NCBI RefSeq assembly: GCF_003413745.1
Contig: NZ_QVID01000001.1
Coordinates: 1,116,001 to 1,180,000 of the forward strand
Length of the DNA stretch: 64,000 nt
Source: Marixanthomonas ophiurae
GTDB taxonomy: Bacteria > Bacteroidota > Bacteroidia > Flavobacteriales > Flavobacteriaceae
Reading direction: 5' to 3'
Shown: piece after piece, positions 61,753 to 64,000 of the stretch
Position numbering within the stretch: position 1 is the stretch's first letter
How the letters are laid out: the number at the start of each line of letters is the position of its first letter
Notes under the pieces: model-generated
The model's database searches: none
What the model was told of the DNA's origin: nothing
What the model saw: the letters and a program-made list of their open reading frames with translations, nothing else
Translations under genes and position numbers: made by a program

Positions 61753-63600
61753 ATGTGTGGAATTGTAGGATATATAGGTAAAAAAGAAGCGTACCCAATT
61801 ATTTTAAACGGTTTAAAAAGGTTAGAATATCGGGGTTATGATAGTGCAGGAATAGCACTGTTTGATGGAGAAGATATTCAATTATGTAAAACAAAAGGAA
61901 AAGTAGCTGGTCTAGAAGCAAAAGCCGAAAAAAACATTTCTTTAAAAGGAAGTTTAGGAATTGGGCATACAAGATGGGCTACACACGGAGTACCTAATGA
62001 TGTAAATTCACATCCACATTATTCTAATAGTGGTGATTTAGTGATTATACATAATGGAATTATAGAAAACTATGCTTCTATAAAAAAAGAATTAATCAAT
62101 CGTGGTTATACATTTACTTCAGATACCGATACAGAAGTATTAGTAAACTTAATTGAAGAAGTAAAAAAGCAAGAAGATGTAAAGCTTGGAAAAGCAGTTC
62201 AAATTGCTTTAAATCAGGTAGTTGGTGCTTATGCTATAGCGTTGTTTGATAAAAATAAGCCAGATGAAATTGTTGTTGCTAAGTTAGGAAGTCCGCTTGC
62301 CATAGGTATTGGTGATGATGAGTTTTTTGTAGCTAGCGACGCTTCTCCTTTTATAGAATTTACAAAAAATGCGATTTACCTTGAAGACCAGCAAATGGCT
62401 GTTATACGCCGAGGTCGTGAAGTTAAAGTACGAGAAATAAAAGACGATAAACTGGTTACTCCTTATATTCAAGAGCTTCAACTTAACTTAGAGCAGATTG
62501 AAAAAGGTGGTTACGATCATTTTATGCTGAAAGAGATTTACGAGCAGCCATCAGTAATTAAAGATACATACAGAGGTCGCTTGTTAGCCGATAAAGGTAT
62601 TGTTCGCCTAGGAGGACTGGAAGATCATATAAAGCGATTTACAAATGCAAACCGAATTATAATTGTTGCTTGTGGAACCTCATGGCATGCCGGTTTGGTA
62701 GCCGAATATGTTTTTGAAGATTTAGTTAGAATACCAGTTGAGGTTGAATACGCTTCAGAGTTTAGATACAGAAACCCAATAATCACCGAAAAAGACGTGG
62801 TAATTGCCATTTCACAAAGTGGTGAAACAGCCGATACTTTAGCAGCTATTAAACTCGCTAAACAAAAAGGTGCTTTTGTATATGGAGTGTGCAATGTGGT
62901 TGGCTCTACTATTTCTAGGGAAACACATAGTGGTACTTACACACACGCTGGCCCTGAAATTGGAGTGGCATCAACCAAAGCATTTACTACACAAATAACA
63001 GTATTGACGATGATGGCCCTTAGATTAGCAAAATCTAAAGGGACACTATCACAAAGTGATTATATGCTGCACCTACGCGAACTGGATATGATTCCTGGAA
63101 AAGTAGAAGAAGCTTTACAGAGTGATGAAAAAATCAAAGAAATTGCAAAAGTATTTAAAGATGCTGCAAATTTCCTGTATTTAGGTAGAGGGTATAACTT
63201 CCCAGTTGCATTGGAAGGAGCTTTAAAGTTAAAAGAGATTTCATACATTCACGCTGAAGGGTATCCCGCGGCCGAAATGAAACACGGTCCCATCGCCTTG
63301 ATTGATGAGCAAATGCCAGTTGTGGTTATCGCAATCAATAACAACCATTACGAAAAAGTGGTTAGTAATATTCAGGAAATTAAATCCAGAGCAGGAAAAA
63401 TAATTGCCGTGGTAAGCGAAGGTGATACCACTGTAAAAGAAATGGCAGATTATGTTATGGAAGTTCCTGTTACCCCTGAAACGCTATCACCGTTGGTAAC
63501 CACCATCCCACTGCAATTGCTATCATATCATATTGCGGTTATGTTGGGCAGAGATGTAGATCAACCTCGAAATTTGGCAAAATCTGTTACAGTAGAATAA
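61753..63600 (+). CDS. glmS: Glutamine--fructose-6-phosphate aminotransferase
   Basis: The 615-residue enzyme makes glucosamine 6-phosphate for the cell envelope. The N-terminal glutaminase has Cys2 ('MCGIVGYIGKK', the nucleophile after Met removal), 'GHTRWATHG' and 'HNGIIENY'. Two SIS domains carry 'ACGTSWHAGL', 'ISQSGETADTLAA' and 'AEMKHGPIALI'. It ends KSVTVE, the typical C-terminus. It is six bases after the DUF4270 gene, and a strong terminator follows. Confidence 0.98.
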   Translation: MCGIVGYIGKKEAYPIILNGLKRLEYRGYDSAGIALFDGEDIQLCKTKGKVAGLEAKAEKNISLKGSLGIGHTRWATHGVPNDVNSHPHYSNSGDLVIIHNGIIENYASIKKELINRGYTFTSDTDTEVLVNLIEEVKKQEDVKLGKAVQIALNQVVGAYAIALFDKNKPDEIVVAKLGSPLAIGIGDDEFFVASDASPFIEFTKNAIYLEDQQMAVIRRGREVKVREIKDDKLVTPYIQELQLNLEQIEKGGYDHFMLKEIYEQPSVIKDTYRGRLLADKGIVRLGGLEDHIKRFTNANRIIIVACGTSWHAGLVAEYVFEDLVRIPVEVEYASEFRYRNPIITEKDVVIAISQSGETADTLAAIKLAKQKGAFVYGVCNVVGSTISRETHSGTYTHAGPEIGVASTKAFTTQITVLTMMALRLAKSKGTLSQSDYMLHLRELDMIPGKVEEALQSDEKIKEIAKVFKDAANFLYLGRGYNFPVALEGALKLKEISYIHAEGYPAAEMKHGPIALIDEQMPVVVIAINNNHYEKVVSNIQEIKSRAGKIIAVVSEGDTTVKEMADYVMEVPVTPETLSPLVTTIPLQLLSYHIAVMLGRDVDQPRNLAKSVTVE

Positions 63601-63620
63601 CTAGATTTAATAATATTTTG

Positions 63621-63650
63621 AAAGCCTTCGTATTTTGCGAAGGCTTTTTT
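63621..63650 (+). terminator. Terminator after glmS
   Basis: AAAGCCTTCG pairs perfectly with CGAAGGCTTT (63638-63647) and is followed by T residues. It lies 20 bases past the glmS stop. Confidence 0.9.
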
Positions 63651-63732
63651 ATTTCCCTTCACCCAAGGTGTGTTAAAGTATATTTTTTGATGTATTTTTA
63701 GTATTTGTTTCTTTAATTCACGAGCTATTACT

Positions 63733-64000
63733 ATGAAAATCGTCAACCTCATTTCAGGTCCTAGAAATCTCTCTACTGCACTTATGTATTCATTTGCACA
63801 ACGGGATGATTTTAATGTTTTAGATGAACCTTTTTATGGGTATTATTTAAAAAATACGGAAACAGAAATAGACCATCCTGCATCTAGTGAAATTCTCCGT
63901 ACGATGGATTTAAAGGAAGAAGTCGTCATAGATAGTATTCAATCACTTTCAGGTTTGAAGCATGTTTTTGTAAAAGGAATGGCGCATCACTATATTAATA
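63733..64000 (+). CDS. Sulfotransferase-like protein, 5' part
   Basis: The open frame starts at the ATG 63733 and runs off the window (89 codons visible). It begins 'MKIVNLISGPRNLSTALMY', a P-loop-like start shared by a small sulfotransferase-fold family seen near amino-acid metabolism genes, followed by 'SFAQRDDFNVLDEPFYGYYL'. The rest of the gene is unseen, so the function stays a family-level guess. Confidence 0.75.
   Translation, partial: MKIVNLISGPRNLSTALMYSFAQRDDFNVLDEPFYGYYLKNTETEIDHPASSEILRTMDLKEEVVIDSIQSLSGLKHVFVKGMAHHYIN

Noticed and set aside
1-64000. CRISPR arrays and complete insertion sequences
   Set aside because: No regular direct repeat-spacer pattern and no transposase gene were seen in the window.

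Overview
The window looks like the chromosome of a member of the Flavobacteriaceae (Bacteroidota), interrupted on its left by the right-hand part of an integrative conjugative element (ICE). This rests on low GC, TAnnTTTG-type promoter boxes, Bacteroidota-specific families (TraJ/K/M/N, BfmA/BtgA, DUF4270, M56-TonB fusion) and abundant SC-type lipoprotein signals. The species cannot be named from the sequence alone.

The ICE spans position 1 to about 22990, and its left end lies outside the window. (i) At 1-3142 is the end of a rightward tra operon (traJ C-terminus, traK, traM, traN, a lipoprotein). (ii) At 3151-11819 a leftward five-gene cargo operon encodes a type III restriction-modification pair (mod, res), a RES-domain protein, a GmrSD-like DUF262/DUF1524 protein and an AlbA_2/HATPase/winged-helix regulator. 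I read it as a composite defence island. (iii) At 11941-14949 is the leftward mobilisation operon (accessory protein, DUF5712-type relaxase, coupling ATPase), preceded by a hairpin-rich oriT candidate. (iv) At 15380-22584 is a leftward maintenance region: small proteins, SSB, an AraC-VOC cargo pair, DUF932 and a large ParB. It is threaded with two families of ~155-185-bp noncoding repeats, A (3 copies) and B (3 copies), upstream of its genes, plus about 400 bp packed with hairpins upstream of ssb. (v) At 22969-22990 lies the displaced 3' end of a tRNA-Asp gene, followed by an intrinsic terminator. I interpret it as the right attachment site, with the intact tRNA-Asp expected at the unseen left end.

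From about 23000 to 64000 the content is ordinary chromosome. It holds three tandem small acidic lipoproteins; waaA; a C-terminal processing protease; an ABC permease; a metallophosphoesterase; a thioredoxin-like protein lacking one active-site Cys; a BlaI/M56-TonB pair with a clear palindromic operator; a glycosyltransferase/flippase-like pair; ruvC; serS; an HTTM protein, ribF, pth, rplY and prs on one strand; xth; an OmpA protein; an acyl-CoA dehydrogenase; an M23 peptidase; radA; a TPR histidine kinase with its LuxR-type regulator; a second UPF0104 protein with panD and panC; a half-length glycogen synthase; a DUF4270 lipoprotein; glmS; and the start of a sulfotransferase-like gene.

The most interesting material is in the ICE: the composite defence operon, the repeated A/B noncoding elements with apparently compensating stem changes, the mini-hairpins at tra gene junctions, and an outward promoter just inside the attachment site. 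All functions are inferred from motifs visible in the sequence; no database search was run.
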